Below, piece after piece: positions 51,758-59,957 of a stretch of DNA of 64,000 nucleotides. How positions within the stretch are numbered: position 1 is the stretch's first letter; each line of letters begins with the position of its first letter. This stretch comes from DASRVA01 sp050732875 (GTDB lineage: Bacteria > Gemmatimonadota > Gemmatimonadetes > JACCXV01 > JAHWKZ01), in NCBI GenBank assembly GCA_050732875.1, contig JBOHRQ010000004.1:1-64000 (forward strand), given 5' to 3'. Made by a program: the position numbers and the translations under genes. The notes under the pieces were generated by a model. That model saw only the letters and a list, made by a program, of their open reading frames with translations, searched no databases and was not told the DNA's origin.

Positions 51758-52062
51758 CGATCCTCGACGTTTTCCACAGCTATCCACAGGCCCTCCCGCA
51801 GCGCCCCCCGGACCCCTCCACCATGACCCGGGTGAACCCCCGTGCCCCCGCTCCATGGCCCCCCACCATCGCACCGTGGAACATGTAGCACAAGGCAACT
51901 CGTTGTTTCACCAGTAGTTGCATAAGTTAACATGAACTCGCTTGTTATGTCCGACATCCTACACGGCCGGCGAAGCGCGTCGCGGCGGCTCCCAGGGACG
52001 TCGACCCTCCCGTCCCGCCGCTCCGCGACCCATCTGTGGAAAACGAGGCTGGCCGGATTGCC
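51758..52062. other. Intergenic region with DnaA-box-like sites
   Basis: No gene seen. The MFS and ksgA genes converge here. It holds two DnaA-box-like sites in tandem (TTTTCCACA at 51770-51778, CTATCCACA at 51780-51788) and a third in reverse (TGTGGAAAA at 52035-52043). Between them the sequence from about 51885 to 51960 is visibly AT-richer. These match the TTWTNCACA consensus or miss it by one base. An origin is not proven; see findings. Confidence 0.5.
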
Positions 52063-52860
52063 TCATCGGGCCTCGTCTTTCAGCGCATCATCGAGCCTCA
52101 GCCACTCCTCGAGGCTGAGCGTCTCCGGCCGGCGCCTGAGATCGATGCCGGTACGGTCCTGGACGCGGACGCCCCTTTCGCCGGCCAGGCTCCAGGGCTC
52201 GTCCTTCAACGAGTTCCTGAGCTGCTTGCGGCGTTGCCCGAAGGCCGTTCGGACGAGATCCCGGATCCGCTCCCGGCGCTCCTCCGCGAGCCCGGCCGGA
52301 CCCGCGGGCACGATCCGGACCACGCTCGAGCGGACCTTGGGTGGCGGCCGGAACTGACCCGGTCCGACATCGAAGAGGACCTCCACCTCGGCGGCCAGGC
52401 CCACACCGACGGTCAGCGCCCCGTAGGCCCGCGAGCCGGGCGCCGCCGCCAGCCGCTCGGCGAGCTCCTTCTGGACCATGATCACGATTTCGGGAACCGC
52501 GACCCGGGCCGCCTGGTCCAGCAAGTGGAATACGATCGGGGAGGTGATCGCGTACGGGAGGTTCCCGATCACGTGCCAAGGCTCTCCGCCCTCGAGCTCG
52601 TGGTCGAGGATGTCGGCGCGGACGACCGTCAGCTCGCGATCGGGCCAGCGGCGCTCGAGCCGTCCGGCCAGTTCCTCGTCCAGCTCGACGGCCGTGACCC
52701 GCCAGCCCCGATCCAGGAGCGGCCCGGTCAGGGCCCCCTCGCCGGGGCCGATCTCGAGCACCCGAGCCCCCGGCGGCGCCCGCAGGCTGGCGGCGATGCG
52801 CCGGGCGGTCCGACGATCGTGCAGGAAATGCTGAGAGAGCCGGGGGCGGCCGCGCCTCAC
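52063..52860 (-). CDS. ksgA: 16S rRNA dimethyladenosine transferase KsgA/RsmA
   Basis: A SAM-dependent enzyme dimethylating two adenosines of 16S rRNA helix 45. The 265-residue protein begins RLSQHFLHDRRTARRIAASL and has the SAM motif VLEIGPGEGALTGPLLDRG. The catalytic NLPY is in HVIGNLPYAITSPIVFHLLD. The C-terminal RNA-binding domain includes VRTAFGQRRKQLRNSL. The GTG at 52860 is chosen because it overlaps the STAS stop by GTGA; earlier starts lack family similarity. It ends the recJ-to-ksgA chain. Confidence 0.94.
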   Translation of the reverse strand: MRRGRPRLSQHFLHDRRTARRIAASLRAPPGARVLEIGPGEGALTGPLLDRGWRVTAVELDEELAGRLERRWPDRELTVVRADILDHELEGGEPWHVIGNLPYAITSPIVFHLLDQAARVAVPEIVIMVQKELAERLAAAPGSRAYGALTVGVGLAAEVEVLFDVGPGQFRPPPKVRSSVVRIVPAGPAGLAEERRERIRDLVRTAFGQRRKQLRNSLKDEPWSLAGERGVRVQDRTGIDLRRRPETLSLEEWLRLDDALKDEAR

Positions 52861-53222
52861 CGCGCCGGCCGCTTCTCCGCCTCCTCGACGCTCCGGACGA
52901 ACCGCACCTGCTGGTCCAGCTGGAGCTTGCGGACGAGGTCGAGAAAGCGGTCGGGCAGGCCCGCCACCGCGAAGGCGCCCCCGGCCGCCTCGCATCGGCT
53001 GGTCAGCCGGCACAGGAGAGCCAGACCGGGCGCATCGATGTGTTCCAGGGAAGCGACGTCCAGGACGATCCGGAGTCCCGCCGCATCCAGCGCCTCGTCC
53101 ACGGCCCTCTCGAGAAGGCTCATGTTCGACACGACGAGATCCCCGCCCACCTGCAGCACGATCGTTCCGTCGACCGACGTGGACCGCGGCTCGACGGTCA
53201 GCTGTTCGGCGGGAGAGTTCAC
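52857..53222 (-). CDS. STAS-domain protein lacking the usual phosphorylated serine
   Basis: A 121-residue STAS domain of the anti-anti-sigma (SpoIIAA/RsbV) type. The loop that normally reads D-S-S-G and is phosphorylated on Ser reads HIDAPGLALL (D63, A64), so the protein probably cannot be switched by phosphorylation. It may be constitutively active or work as a binding module. GTG at 53222 and stop at 52857 both sit in four-base overlaps with the neighbours, so it is locked into the operon. No cognate kinase or phosphatase is nearby. Confidence 0.8.
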   Translation of the reverse strand: MNSPAEQLTVEPRSTSVDGTIVLQVGGDLVVSNMSLLERAVDEALDAAGLRIVLDVASLEHIDAPGLALLCRLTSRCEAAGGAFAVAGLPDRFLDLVRKLQLDQQVRFVRSVEEAEKRPAR

Positions 53223-54433
53223 GTCTCCTGGCCGGCCAATATCCCCAGCCGATCCGCCGCCGCCCCGAGCCGCTGCAGGGCCCCGGCCAGCGCTTCGTCC
53301 GAGGCGGCGAACGAGATGCGCACGTACTCCTCGCCGCCGAACGCCGCCCCGGGAACGAGAGCGAGGCGCTCGTGATCGAGGAGATCGAAGCACAGCTCCG
53401 CCGAGGTCATTCCAGCGGCCCGGCACCACGCGCCGGCGTCCACCCAGATGTAGAACGCTCCCAGCGGCGGGAAAGCATCGAGCCCGGGGATCCGGCCGAG
53501 CCCCTCGAGCAGCATCGTGCGGCGGCGGGCGAACGCCTCGACCATGGACGAGATCGCCGCCCGACGGGCGTCCTTTTCGGTCAGCGCCGCCAGGGCCGCG
53601 TGCTGGGCCGGCAGGGCGGTGTTCGTGTTGATGTGTCCCTGGAGTCGGGTCATGGCCTTGACGAGCTCGACGGGAGCCGCGGCATACCCGACCCGCCAGC
53701 CCGTCATCGAGAACGCCTTGGAGAAGCCGTTCACCAGCACGATGCGCTCGTAGTCGCGGGCATGGGGCGCGACGGACGCGAAGCCGTCGACATAGCGGAT
53801 CTCGTTGTAGATCTCATCGGAGATGATCCAGGCGTCGTGCGTCGCAGCCAGGTCGACCAGCGCCGCCACGTCCGCTTCGGTCAGCATCGCCCCGGTCGGA
53901 TTGCCCGGGCTGTTCAGGATGAGGCCGCGCGCGCCCTCTTCGAACGCATCCTCGACCTGCTCGGGGAGGGGACGAAAGCCGTCTTCCCGGCGGGTCGGCA
54001 AGATCACGGGCTCGGCCCGGGCCAGTCGAACCATGGGTGGATACGAGACCCAGTAGGGGGCGGGGATCGCCACCTGGTCCCCGGGCCCGAACAGGGTGAA
54101 GATGGCGTCGAACAGGGCCTGCTTGGCGCCCACGGACACGATCACCTGATCCGGCGTCCAGTCGCCGCCGCAGCTCTCCTCGAGGTACGACGCGATCGCC
54201 CCGCGCAGGGCCGCCAGCCCGGCAGCCGGGGGATAGCGGGTCCGGCCCGCCCGGATCGCCGCGATCCCCGCCTCGGCGACGTAGGCCGGGGTCGGAAAGT
54301 CCGGCTCGCCCGCCGAAAGGGAGATCACGGGGTGATCGGGCGAGTCGATCTCCGCCGCCCGGCGGGTCATGGCGAGGGTCTCCGACTCGGTGACCCCGAT
54401 GAGATTGGGATACTCCATGGTGTGCAGCGTCAT
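53219..54433 (-). CDS. PLP-dependent aminotransferase, class I (AspC-like)
   Basis: A 404-residue aminotransferase. It carries ISLSAGEPDFPTPAYVAEA, LNSPGNPTGAMLTEADVAAL, WIISDEIYNEIRYVDGFAS and the PLP lysine in LVNGFSKAFSMTGWRVGYAAA. The pattern matches the aspartate/prephenate aminotransferase group (Iγ type). The ATG at 54433 overlaps the coaD stop by ATGA, and the gene overlaps STAS by GTGA. Substrate within the class is not certain. Confidence 0.92.
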   Translation of the reverse strand: MTLHTMEYPNLIGVTESETLAMTRRAAEIDSPDHPVISLSAGEPDFPTPAYVAEAGIAAIRAGRTRYPPAAGLAALRGAIASYLEESCGGDWTPDQVIVSVGAKQALFDAIFTLFGPGDQVAIPAPYWVSYPPMVRLARAEPVILPTRREDGFRPLPEQVEDAFEEGARGLILNSPGNPTGAMLTEADVAALVDLAATHDAWIISDEIYNEIRYVDGFASVAPHARDYERIVLVNGFSKAFSMTGWRVGYAAAPVELVKAMTRLQGHINTNTALPAQHAALAALTEKDARRAAISSMVEAFARRRTMLLEGLGRIPGLDAFPPLGAFYIWVDAGAWCRAAGMTSAELCFDLLDHERLALVPGAAFGGEEYVRISFAASDEALAGALQRLGAAADRLGILAGQET

Positions 54434-54939
54434 CGTCCGTCCCCGGCGAAGCGCCCTTTCAACCGCCGGGCCACGCTGGGGGAGACGAACGGGCTCACGT
54501 CCCCGCCCAGGCGCGCGACCTCCCGTACGAGGCTCGAGCTCAGGAACGAGTACGTGCTGTCGGGGGCCATGAAGAGGATCTCGATCTCGGGAGCCAGATG
54601 CTTGTTCATGAGCGCCATCTGAAACTCGTACTCGAAGTCCGACACCGCCCGCAACCCGCGCAGGATGATGGTCGCTCCGCTGGAGCGTGCGAAATCGACC
54701 GTCAGGCCGGAGAAGGTCTCGACCCGGACGCGCTCGCTCTCTCCGATGACCTCGCCGATCATCGCGACCCGCTCCTCGACCGGGAAGAGCGACCCCTTTC
54801 CGGTGTCGACGGCCACCGCCACGATCAGCTCGTCGACGATCCGCAGCCCGCGCCCGATCAGGTCCTCGTGACCCCGCGTCACCGGATCGAACGTCCCGGG
54901 GTACAGCCCCACGAGGCGCGAGGGTGGCGATCCGCTCAT
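54430..54939 (-). CDS. coaD: Phosphopantetheine adenylyltransferase
   Basis: CoaD joins ATP and 4'-phosphopantetheine to give dephospho-CoA. The 169-residue protein starts LVGLYPGTFDPVTRGHEDLI, with the nucleotidyl-transferase HxGH-type motif TRGHEDLI. It also has GLTVDFARSSGATIILRGLR, EFEYEFQMALMNKHLAP-type DFEYEFQMA, and YSFLSSSLVREVARLGGDVS. The ATG at 54939 overlaps the rsmD stop by ATGA. rsmD-coaD is a common pair in bacteria. Confidence 0.97.
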   Translation of the reverse strand: MSGSPPSRLVGLYPGTFDPVTRGHEDLIGRGLRIVDELIVAVAVDTGKGSLFPVEERVAMIGEVIGESERVRVETFSGLTVDFARSSGATIILRGLRAVSDFEYEFQMALMNKHLAPEIEILFMAPDSTYSFLSSSLVREVARLGGDVSPFVSPSVARRLKGRFAGDGR

Positions 54940-55469
54940 GGGCGCCAGAAGAAGCTCGCCGAGGTATCGCCCCAGCGCCGCGTCTCGGCCGGCTCCGGCA
55001 GGGCCGGAAGGGACCGACGGCTGGCGTGCTCGAGCACCCAGACCCGCTCCCACCAGTTCGCCGAAACGATCATCTCGAGGATCGGCGCCAGGTCGTCGCG
55101 GTACGGCGGATCGCAGAACACCACATCGAAGCGCGCCCCATCTTCGGGAATCCCGCGGCAGAAGTCCAGTGCGGCCGCCCGTCGGACCAGGATCTCGTCT
55201 TCCAGTCCGAGCTCGCCCACGTTGCGGCGCAGGGCCGCCAGGGCTCCGGCCGCGCGCTCCACGCAGACGGCGGCCCGGGCGCCCCGGCTGACCGCCTCGA
55301 TCGCCATGGCTCCCGTCCCGGCGTAGAGATCCAGCACCACCGCGTCCTCGACCGTGTCGCCGAGGATGTTGAAGATCGCCTCCCGCACGCGGTCCGAGGT
55401 GGGACGAAGGCCGCCCGCGCGCGCAGAGTGGAGGCCTCTCCCGCCGAGCCTTCCCCCGACAACCCTCAC
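54936..55469 (-). CDS. rsmD: 16S rRNA (guanine(966)-N2)-methyltransferase RsmD
   Basis: A 177-residue SAM enzyme methylating G966 of 16S rRNA. It has RVVGGRLGGRGLHSARAGGL, the family's LRPTSDRVREAIFNIL, the SAM motif VLDLYAGTGAMAIEAVSRGA and the catalytic motif VVFCDPPYRDDL. The GTG at 55469 overlaps the recJ stop by GTGA; the longer frame upstream is recJ antisense or shadow. It overlaps coaD by ATGA. Confidence 0.95.
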   Translation of the reverse strand: MRVVGGRLGGRGLHSARAGGLRPTSDRVREAIFNILGDTVEDAVVLDLYAGTGAMAIEAVSRGARAAVCVERAAGALAALRRNVGELGLEDEILVRRAAALDFCRGIPEDGARFDVVFCDPPYRDDLAPILEMIVSANWWERVWVLEHASRRSLPALPEPAETRRWGDTSASFFWRP

Positions 55470-57175
55470 GAGAGGCGAACGTCGATGAGCCTTCCCTGCA
55501 GCACCGACCGCCCCAGGTACACGTTCTCCCTGAGCCGGCAGGCGATCGTCATCGGGCCGCGGTTCAGGTTGAGCTCGCCGAGCAGGTGCCCCAGGTTGAA
55601 GCCGATCGTGTCGAGGCTGCGACCGTTCCGGGCGACCACCATCTTGAGATGGTTCTCTCCCACGATCCTGGGATAGCCGCGCGCGGCCACGTCCTTGAGC
55701 GCCAGCACGGGCTCCGGGTTGCCCGGTCCGTATGGCGCGAACCGATTCAGCTCGAGAAAGAGCCGGGCGTCCACGCTCTCCAGCGGCAGCTCCAGATCGA
55801 TGGTGAGATGGGGGACGAGCTGGTCGGCCAGGAGCCGGTCTCCGGCATGGCGCTGAAAGGCGTTGCGGAAGTCGTCCACGGCCTCGCGCCGGATGGCGAG
55901 TCCGGCCGCCGTCCGGTGACCTCCGTACGCGTCGAGATGCGCGGCGCACGCCGCGAGACCCTCGAGCAGATGGAAGCCCGGCACGCTCCGCGCCGACCCC
56001 CTCCCGTTCCCCTCTCCGTCGATGGCGATCAGCACCGTCGGGCGGTGGAACCGCTCGACGACCCGCGAGGCCACGATCCCGATCACCCCGGGGTGCCAGC
56101 CTTCGCCGGCCATCACGATCGCCCGATCGCGCTCGGGATCGTAGCTTCGCTCGACCCCCTCGAGGACCTCGGCGAGCAGCCGCCGGTCCTCCTCCTGCCG
56201 CGAGGTGTTCACGTCCTCGAACGTCTCGGCGATCGCCTCGGCCTGGGCCGGGTCGTCGGTGAGGAGCAGCCCCACCGCCTTCTCGGCGGCGTCCATCCGG
56301 CCGACGGCGTTGATCCGGGGCGCCAGCACGAAGCCGATCTGCCAGGCCGTCGGCCGCGTGCCGGCGAGCCCCGTCCGCTGCATCAGCGCCCGGAGCCCCG
56401 GATTGCGGGTCCGGGCCAGCACGTCTAGACCGTACCGGACCAGAACGCGGTTCTCGCCGGTCAGCGGCACCAGGTCCGCGATCGTGCCGAACGCCACCAG
56501 ATCGAGGGAGAAGCGCAGCGTCTCTCGGTCGCGGCCCGCCGAGAGCTCGAGCGCCTCGCACAGCTTGTAGGCCACCCCCACCGCGGCCAGATTGGCGTCC
56601 GGATAGCCCGACTCCGGGAGCTTGGGGTTCAGGACGGCGGTGGCGCGCGGAAGAACGGGGCCCGGCTCGTGATGGTCGGTCACGATCACCTCCATGCCGG
56701 CCGTACGCGCCACCTCGACCTCGTCGACCGCCGTCACGCCGCAGTCGCAGGTGATGAGCAGGCGAATCCCCCGGCCGGCCAGGGTCTCCACGCCGCTCTG
56801 CGACACGCCGTAGCCATCCTCGACCCGGTGCGGGATGTAGTAGCCGGCGCGTGCGCCCCGCCAGCGCAGATACCGGACCAGCACCGCGGTCGCGGTGATC
56901 CCGTCCACGTCGTAGTCCCCGTGCACGGCGATCGGCTCGCCATCCCGGATCGCCGCCTCGATCCGCTCCACCGCGACGTCCATCCCGCGGAGGAGGAACG
57001 GGTCGTGAAGCTGATCGAAGGACGGATTCAGGAAATAGCGCGCTCGATCCGCGGATCGGAAGCCCCGTCGGACGAGCAGCTCGGCGATCGTGGGCGGCAC
57101 CGACAGAGCCCGCTCGAGCTCCGAGGCATCGGCGCCCTGGATCGGATCCGGCCAGCTCCAGCGTGGTTGCAGCAC
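55466..57175 (-). CDS. recJ: Single-stranded-DNA-specific exonuclease RecJ
   Basis: A 569-residue DHH-family 5'-3' exonuclease of recombination and repair. It has the catalytic motifs AVHGDYDVDGITATAVLVRY and DCGV..., then VTDHHEPGPVLPRATAVLNP. The DHHA1 region is TVLIAIDGEGNGRGSARSV, with the glycine-rich MAGEGWHPGVIGIVASRVVE. The start is likely the GTG at 57175 (VLQPRWSWPDP), with a GAGG ribosome site upstream; a TTG at 57217 is an alternative. It leads the recJ-rsmD-coaD-aminotransferase-STAS-ksgA chain. Confidence 0.95.
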   Translation of the reverse strand: MLQPRWSWPDPIQGADASELERALSVPPTIAELLVRRGFRSADRARYFLNPSFDQLHDPFLLRGMDVAVERIEAAIRDGEPIAVHGDYDVDGITATAVLVRYLRWRGARAGYYIPHRVEDGYGVSQSGVETLAGRGIRLLITCDCGVTAVDEVEVARTAGMEVIVTDHHEPGPVLPRATAVLNPKLPESGYPDANLAAVGVAYKLCEALELSAGRDRETLRFSLDLVAFGTIADLVPLTGENRVLVRYGLDVLARTRNPGLRALMQRTGLAGTRPTAWQIGFVLAPRINAVGRMDAAEKAVGLLLTDDPAQAEAIAETFEDVNTSRQEEDRRLLAEVLEGVERSYDPERDRAIVMAGEGWHPGVIGIVASRVVERFHRPTVLIAIDGEGNGRGSARSVPGFHLLEGLAACAAHLDAYGGHRTAAGLAIRREAVDDFRNAFQRHAGDRLLADQLVPHLTIDLELPLESVDARLFLELNRFAPYGPGNPEPVLALKDVAARGYPRIVGENHLKMVVARNGRSLDTIGFNLGHLLGELNLNRGPMTIACRLRENVYLGRSVLQGRLIDVRLS

Positions 57176-57236
57176 GGCGTGCCTCGAACCGAGGTGACAG
57201 GGAGCGTCCAGGACCAATGAAACGGGATGGGTGCAG

Positions 57237-57618
57237 GGGTCGGAGGGACGATAAGCCGGGTTCTGTACCGCCCTCTCGGACGGTGACGGCCATCGATCTG
57301 AGCGGCCTACCCGGAAGTCGAGCGCGGCGGGCCACCGCGTCCTTCCCTACATGGCCTTGCTCCGGATGGGGTTTGCCGTGCCGCCCCGCTCGCGCGGGAG
57401 CGCGGTGGGCTCTTACCCCACCGTTTCACCCTTACCGACGGCGCGAGCGCCGCCGGCGGTTTGTTTTCTGTGGCACTTTCCGTCACCCCGAAGGGTGCCT
57501 CGCGTTGCGACCGTCACCGGTCCCTCCGCGAGCATCCTGCCCTGTGGAGCCCGGACTTTCCTCCAGCCGCGCCACCCGCTGGGCGGGCGTACGGCCGGCG
57601 ACCGTCTGTCCGACCGGC
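57237..57618 (-). ncRNA. rnpB: RNase P RNA, bacterial type A
   Basis: The RNA component of RNase P, which trims tRNA 5' ends. Read on the minus strand it has the conserved 5' core GAGGAAAGTCCGGGCTCCAC and GGCAGGATGCTCG, then GTGCCACAGAAAACAAACCG and GGTAAGGGTGAAACGGTGG. AGAGCCCACCGCG, GAGCAAGGCCATGTAGGG and the 3' core ACAGAACCCGGCTTATC follow. P1 pairs GGTCGG (57610-57615) with CCGACC (57239-57244). Ends are approximate. Its first about 136 bases overlap the 3' end of rnhA on the same strand. Confidence 0.95.
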
Positions 57619-58040
57619 CCCTGCGATGCTTTAAGATGCACGTCGATGGCCCGATTGGCCAGTTCGTCGGCGCGCGCGTTCTCGTCCCGGCGAACGTGCC
57701 GGATCGTGACGCCGGCGGCTCGATCGAGGATCTCGGCCACCGCCCCGTGGCGGTCGGCGAGGTCGGCGTTCTTGACTCGATACTGACCGTTGAGCTGGCG
57801 CACGACGAGCTCGGAGTCGCAGTAGACTTCCAGGTGCGTGGTGCGGTCGGGTCCGGCCGCCGTCAGCGCGTGCAGGAGCGCCTCGTACTCGGCCTGGTTG
57901 TTGGTGCGCTCGCCGAGGTACGCCGAGCCCTCCTCGACCAGCTCGCCTTCCAGGGTCTCGATCACCCAGCCGGCACCGGCCGGGCCTGGATTGCCCCGCG
58001 CGGCACCGTCGCTGTGCAGGATGAGGAACCGCTCGGTCAC
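57483..58040 (-). CDS. rnhA: Ribonuclease HI-like protein, 3' end running into rnpB
   Basis: RNase H degrades the RNA strand of RNA-DNA hybrids. The 185-residue protein has LILHSDGAARGNPGPAGAGW (catalytic D of DGAARGNPG), EGSAYLGERTNNQAEYEALL (E) and LEVYCDSELVVRQLNGQYRV (D). RHVRRDENARADELANRAI follows, completing the DEDD set with the last D in DENARAD. The domain ends near residue 145. The following about 45 residues, from GQTVAGRTP on, are encoded inside the RNase P RNA sequence and look like read-through. The GTG start overlaps the zinc-ribbon gene stop (GTGA). Confidence 0.9.
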   Translation of the reverse strand: MTERFLILHSDGAARGNPGPAGAGWVIETLEGELVEEGSAYLGERTNNQAEYEALLHALTAAGPDRTTHLEVYCDSELVVRQLNGQYRVKNADLADRHGAVAEILDRAAGVTIRHVRRDENARADELANRAIDVHLKASQGPVGQTVAGRTPAQRVARLEESPGSTGQDARGGTGDGRNARHPSG

Positions 58041-58768
58041 CCGGCCGCTTCGGCGGCGGAGGTCTCCGATTCAGCGTACACGAGGACGCCACACGCCTCG
58101 CACACGTGGAGCGAGCCCGAGTGCCTGATCTCCTGGACCACTTGCGGAGGCATCCGGTTGTGGCAGGAACCGCACGCCTGGCCCCGCAGGGCGACCAGGG
58201 CCGGAAAGCGGTTGACCCGCCGCAGCCGGTCGTAGAGCCGGACGAGATTTCTGTCCACGACCGGCTCGACCTCCCCGCGCCGTCTTCCTTCCGCCTCCAG
58301 GGCGCGCGCGATCTCTGACTCCTCACTCTGCAAAGTGCCGAGCTCCTCGGCGGCCGCTGCCCGCTTCTCCTCGAGCTCGGCGTCGATCTCGGCCATCCGG
58401 CGCTCGCATTCCTCGCGGGCGCCCATGAGCTCCAGGATCCGGCTCTCCAGATCACCGATCGTTCGCTTGGCATTCTGGATCTCGGTCAGGAGCGCGCTGT
58501 AGGCGACGTTGGTCTTGACCGCGTTGAGCTGGCTCTCGTAGCGGGCGCGACGCTCCTGCTGGACATCGAGCTCGTTCTCACGAGCCCGCCGGTCGAGACG
58601 CCCGCGCTCGACGACCTCGGTGAGCTCCGATCGCTCCTGCTCCAACGCGATGATGTAGCGCGAGACCTCCGACCGGCGCTCGGGAATCGCCGCCTGACGG
58701 CCTTCCAGCCCGGCGATGCGGATATCGATCTCCTGCAACGCGAGCAGTCCCTCGACCGGCGAGATCAT
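58037..58768 (-). CDS. Coiled-coil protein with a C4 zinc ribbon (CdsZ/PF02591-like)
   Basis: A 243-residue protein: a long antiparallel coiled coil (residues 1-180, for example LEQERSELTEVVERGRLDRR) and a C-terminal C4 zinc ribbon with CGSCHNRM and HVCEACGVLVY. This family occurs beside RNase H genes in several phyla, and a role in RNA metabolism is suspected. The ATG at 58768 follows a terminator by only 12 bases. It overlaps rnhA by GTGA. Confidence 0.88.
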   Translation of the reverse strand: MISPVEGLLALQEIDIRIAGLEGRQAAIPERRSEVSRYIIALEQERSELTEVVERGRLDRRARENELDVQQERRARYESQLNAVKTNVAYSALLTEIQNAKRTIGDLESRILELMGAREECERRMAEIDAELEEKRAAAAEELGTLQSEESEIARALEAEGRRRGEVEPVVDRNLVRLYDRLRRVNRFPALVALRGQACGSCHNRMPPQVVQEIRHSGSLHVCEACGVLVYAESETSAAEAAG

Positions 58769-58780
58769 GCGACGACCCCC

Positions 58781-58813
58781 AAAAAAAGAAGGTGTACCCT
58801 GGGGTACACCTTC
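58781..58813 (-). terminator. Rho-independent terminator in front of the zinc-ribbon gene
   Basis: On the minus strand a perfect 12-base inverted repeat (58788-58799 with 58802-58813) with a two-base centre is followed by seven T residues. It ends only 12 bases before the zinc-ribbon ATG, overlapping its ribosome-site region, and lies about 190 bases after the D/R-rich gene. It could end that upstream gene or act as an attenuator for zinc-ribbon/rnhA/rnpB. Confidence 0.9.
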
Positions 58814-59006
58814 GTGGAAGCGGACCGCCGGCCGGCGGCGCTGCTGCACGCGGCCGGACGGGGACCAGGCGCCTTTCGCGCCGGGCAATCCCGGTTCATG
58901 CCCCTCTCCCCTTCGTGCTGGCGGCCTTTCGACTCACTCGATCGAGAAGTTACGTCATTGGCCCGGCGGGGCAAGCGCGATCGACCACGGGACGCGTTCT
59001 GCAGCT

Positions 59007-59624
59007 TCACTCGGCCCAGAACAGGATCCGGTCGAGGGCCTCCTCCCAGAAGCCCCGGTCGTCGCGGAAGCGGCGGTCGCGCACGATCACCGGCGTGTCG
59101 TCGTCCCAGAAGATCACGCGACCGTCATCGAAGAAGACGTCGTCCCGGTCCCCCAGGCCGAACCCCTTCTCGAGGCACCAGCTCCGGCCCCACACGGGAT
59201 GGCCCGCACCCGATCGGCAGAAGGCCGGGCCCCGGCCGCGGTTCGCGCGGAAGCGTCGGTCGATGCCGTCGTCGTCGATGACGATGATACGGCCATTCCC
59301 GTCCCGCAGGATGATCCGGCCGTCCTCGCGCCGGTCGCGACGGTCGTCTCGACGATCCCCACGGATGACGATCCGACCGTCGTCGTCGCCGCGGCGTGGC
59401 CGGCGGATCACGACGCCCCCGTCGTCGTCATCATCATCGTCGATGACGATGACCCGGTCGCGATCCCGATCGTTCTGCTTCTTCACCTGGCCAGGGGGAC
59501 CCCCCGCGTGCTTGTCGTGCCCGCGGGCCTTGCCGCGCCCCTGGGCATACGCGTCGAGCGGCGCCGCGGCGATCATCGCCACGACCACGCCCATCAGCCC
59601 GATCTCCATCACTCGCATGGACAT
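59007..59624 (-). CDS. Secreted Asp/Arg-rich low-complexity protein
   Basis: A 205-residue exported protein with a signal peptide (GLMGVVVAMIAAAPLDAYAQ). The mature part is dominated by D and R, with runs such as VIVIDDDDDDDGGVV, GRIVIRGDRRDDRRDRR, then a more ordinary C-terminal region with two cysteines (AFCRSGAGHPVWGRSWC). No family recognised. Such acidic-basic low-complexity proteins are common in this type of genome; a cation-binding or matrix role is only a guess. Confidence 0.65.
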   Translation of the reverse strand: MSMRVMEIGLMGVVVAMIAAAPLDAYAQGRGKARGHDKHAGGPPGQVKKQNDRDRDRVIVIDDDDDDDGGVVIRRPRRGDDDGRIVIRGDRRDDRRDRREDGRIILRDGNGRIIVIDDDGIDRRFRANRGRGPAFCRSGAGHPVWGRSWCLEKGFGLGDRDDVFFDDGRVIFWDDDTPVIVRDRRFRDDRGFWEEALDRILFWAE

Positions 59625-59957
59625 TCTCCTCCCCTGCCGGGCGGCCCTGACCCTATACCCTCGGTTCGCGGGGCGGGTCCGCTGGCCCGACCCCGTTCGT
59701 GGTTGTTGGAATCCTTGGTCTCCAACCGGGATCGGCCCCTTGTGGTTCCCGTTTTCGCGTCGCCGGGCCGATGGCGGGGGGCGTCCAGCGGTCCCGGCGG
59801 GGTCGCGGATGGATGCGGGCGAGACCGATGAACGCCCGTCGCACCGCGATCGTCACTCCCCTATCGTCATTCCCCGGGTGATATACTCCACGCGTGCCGT
59901 GCGGGCGCCGGGAACCCGCTCTCCACCGTCGACCGTCTCCCGGAAGGAGCAAATCGC
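59625..59957 (+). promoter_or_regulatory. 333-base gap with a candidate promoter of the M61-like gene
   Basis: No gene seen between the divergent D/R-rich and M61-like genes. A TATACT (59882-59887) about 70 bases before the ATG at 59958 fits a -10 box for the peptidase gene, though no clear -35 was found. The rest has no repeat or structure I could support. Confidence 0.4.

Noticed and set aside
51758..52062. A proven chromosomal origin
   Set aside because: Only three DnaA-like boxes, no dnaA/dnaN nearby, and skew cannot be judged from this window.
54936..57335. One 799-codon gene covering rsmD and recJ
   Set aside because: Only the last 177 codons match RsmD; the upstream part is out of frame with RecJ, which is clearly encoded in another frame.
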